Under the pieces are notes generated by a model. The model was given only the letters and a program-made list of their open reading frames with translations, ran no database searches and was not told the origin of the DNA. 64,000 nucleotides of DNA, from the NCBI GenBank assembly GCA_902788575.1, contig CADAKY010000004.1:42714-106713 (forward strand), written 5' to 3'. Every line of letters starts with the position of its first letter. Position 1 is the first letter of the stretch. The position numbers were made by a program, and so were the translations under genes. This document shows positions 63,903-64,000 of the stretch, one piece after another. The DNA is from an uncultured bacterium. Lineage in GTDB: Bacteria > Cyanobacteriota > Vampirovibrionia > Gastranaerophilales > Gastranaerophilaceae.

Positions 63903-64000
63903 GTACTTTTCTTTTTCTCTGTTTGCGAGGCAGAGAAAAAGAAAAGTACCAAAAGAAAAAGAGAACACGCGATTGAACGGTTAACCACTATGCCCTTACG
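63903..64000 (-). repeat. Conserved-loop hairpin element, copy 2 (runs to the window edge)
   Basis: On the minus strand: CGTAAGG, 6 nt, TGGTTAACCGTTCAATCGCG (plus TG), 16 nt, then a perfect 19-bp stem (63949-63931 with 63921-63903) with loop CCTCGCAAA. The rest of the 317-nt tail from 63684 shows the promoter of the HD-GYP gene and no other gene. Confidence 0.8.

Noticed and set aside
63754..63984. 76-residue plus-strand open frame ending KRKRKVPKEKENTR
   Set aside because: The lysine-rich end is just the hairpin element read as protein; the start has no ribosome-binding site.

Overview
The window is low-GC (roughly one third G+C by eye), densely coded on both strands, and chromosomal. It carries dnaG-rpoD, recA, gyrB, glyA, fmt, coaBC, prmC and speE, two tRNA genes and no rRNA. 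A porin-like barrel protein, two AsmA/TamB-like proteins and a DUF374 acyltransferase point to a double-membrane envelope. These, with a type IV prepilin, flagellar hook/FliK/FliJ genes and several proteins of unknown family with a short Ile/Asn-rich 'F-x-G/K' N-terminus, suggest an uncultured gut bacterium of the Vampirovibrionia (Melainabacteria, Gastranaerophilales) type. That placement is inference from gene content; no marker was compared with a database.

Layout. 1-5.5 kb: the end of a sensor kinase, a NarL-type regulator, an unknown protein, then dnaG-rpoD. 5.5-9.9 kb: a 1447-residue AsmA-like protein. 10-16 kb: small unknown proteins, a WG-repeat protein, a degenerate histidine phosphatase, a GT-C-like membrane protein and a prepilin. 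15.9-25.5 kb: NagZ-like glycosidase, porin, PBP4-type peptidase, nitrilase-family amidase, DUF374 acyltransferase, family 4 uracil-DNA glycosylase, second AsmA-like protein, recA. 25.6-31 kb: HTH regulator divergent from a DHA2 drug exporter, membrane-anchored nucleosidase, Fic protein, tRNA-Arg. 31-42 kb: lone sugar-ABC permease, glycosyltransferase, fmt, a repeat-rich gap with a TGTAGAAAA array, TPR protein, glyA, phospholipase-like and CCA-type nucleotidyltransferase genes, coaBC. 42.3-43.4 kb: a repeat region with tRNA-Met(CAT) and two tRNA-derived structured elements. 43.4-47.4 kb: two GT-C-like membrane proteins and a GT2 enzyme. 47.5-55.8 kb: gyrB, SIMPL protein, prmC, hit-speE, a phosphoribosyltransferase-like protein. 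56-58.4 kb: flagellar genes. 58.4-64 kb: repeat cluster, OmpR/histidine kinase pair, two HD-GYP proteins (one degenerate), and a hairpin element at the right edge.

Two genome-level patterns stand out. First, at least 13 genes, mostly first in their transcripts, have a good -10 hexamer ending 5-7 nt before the ATG, often with a matching -35 at 17-18 bp, and no Shine-Dalgarno. This is the architecture of leaderless mRNAs. Genes inside operons, and some others, instead have clear GGAG-type sites. Second, intergenic DNA is full of short palindromic elements. One is a hairpin with a conserved 9-nt loop and fully paired but different 19-20 bp stems in its two copies. Two others begin with the 5' end of tRNA-Met and close on a new 3' strand. 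One palindromic element sits in frame inside coaBC. There is no prophage, CRISPR array, insertion sequence or gene-cluster-like defence system that I can support.
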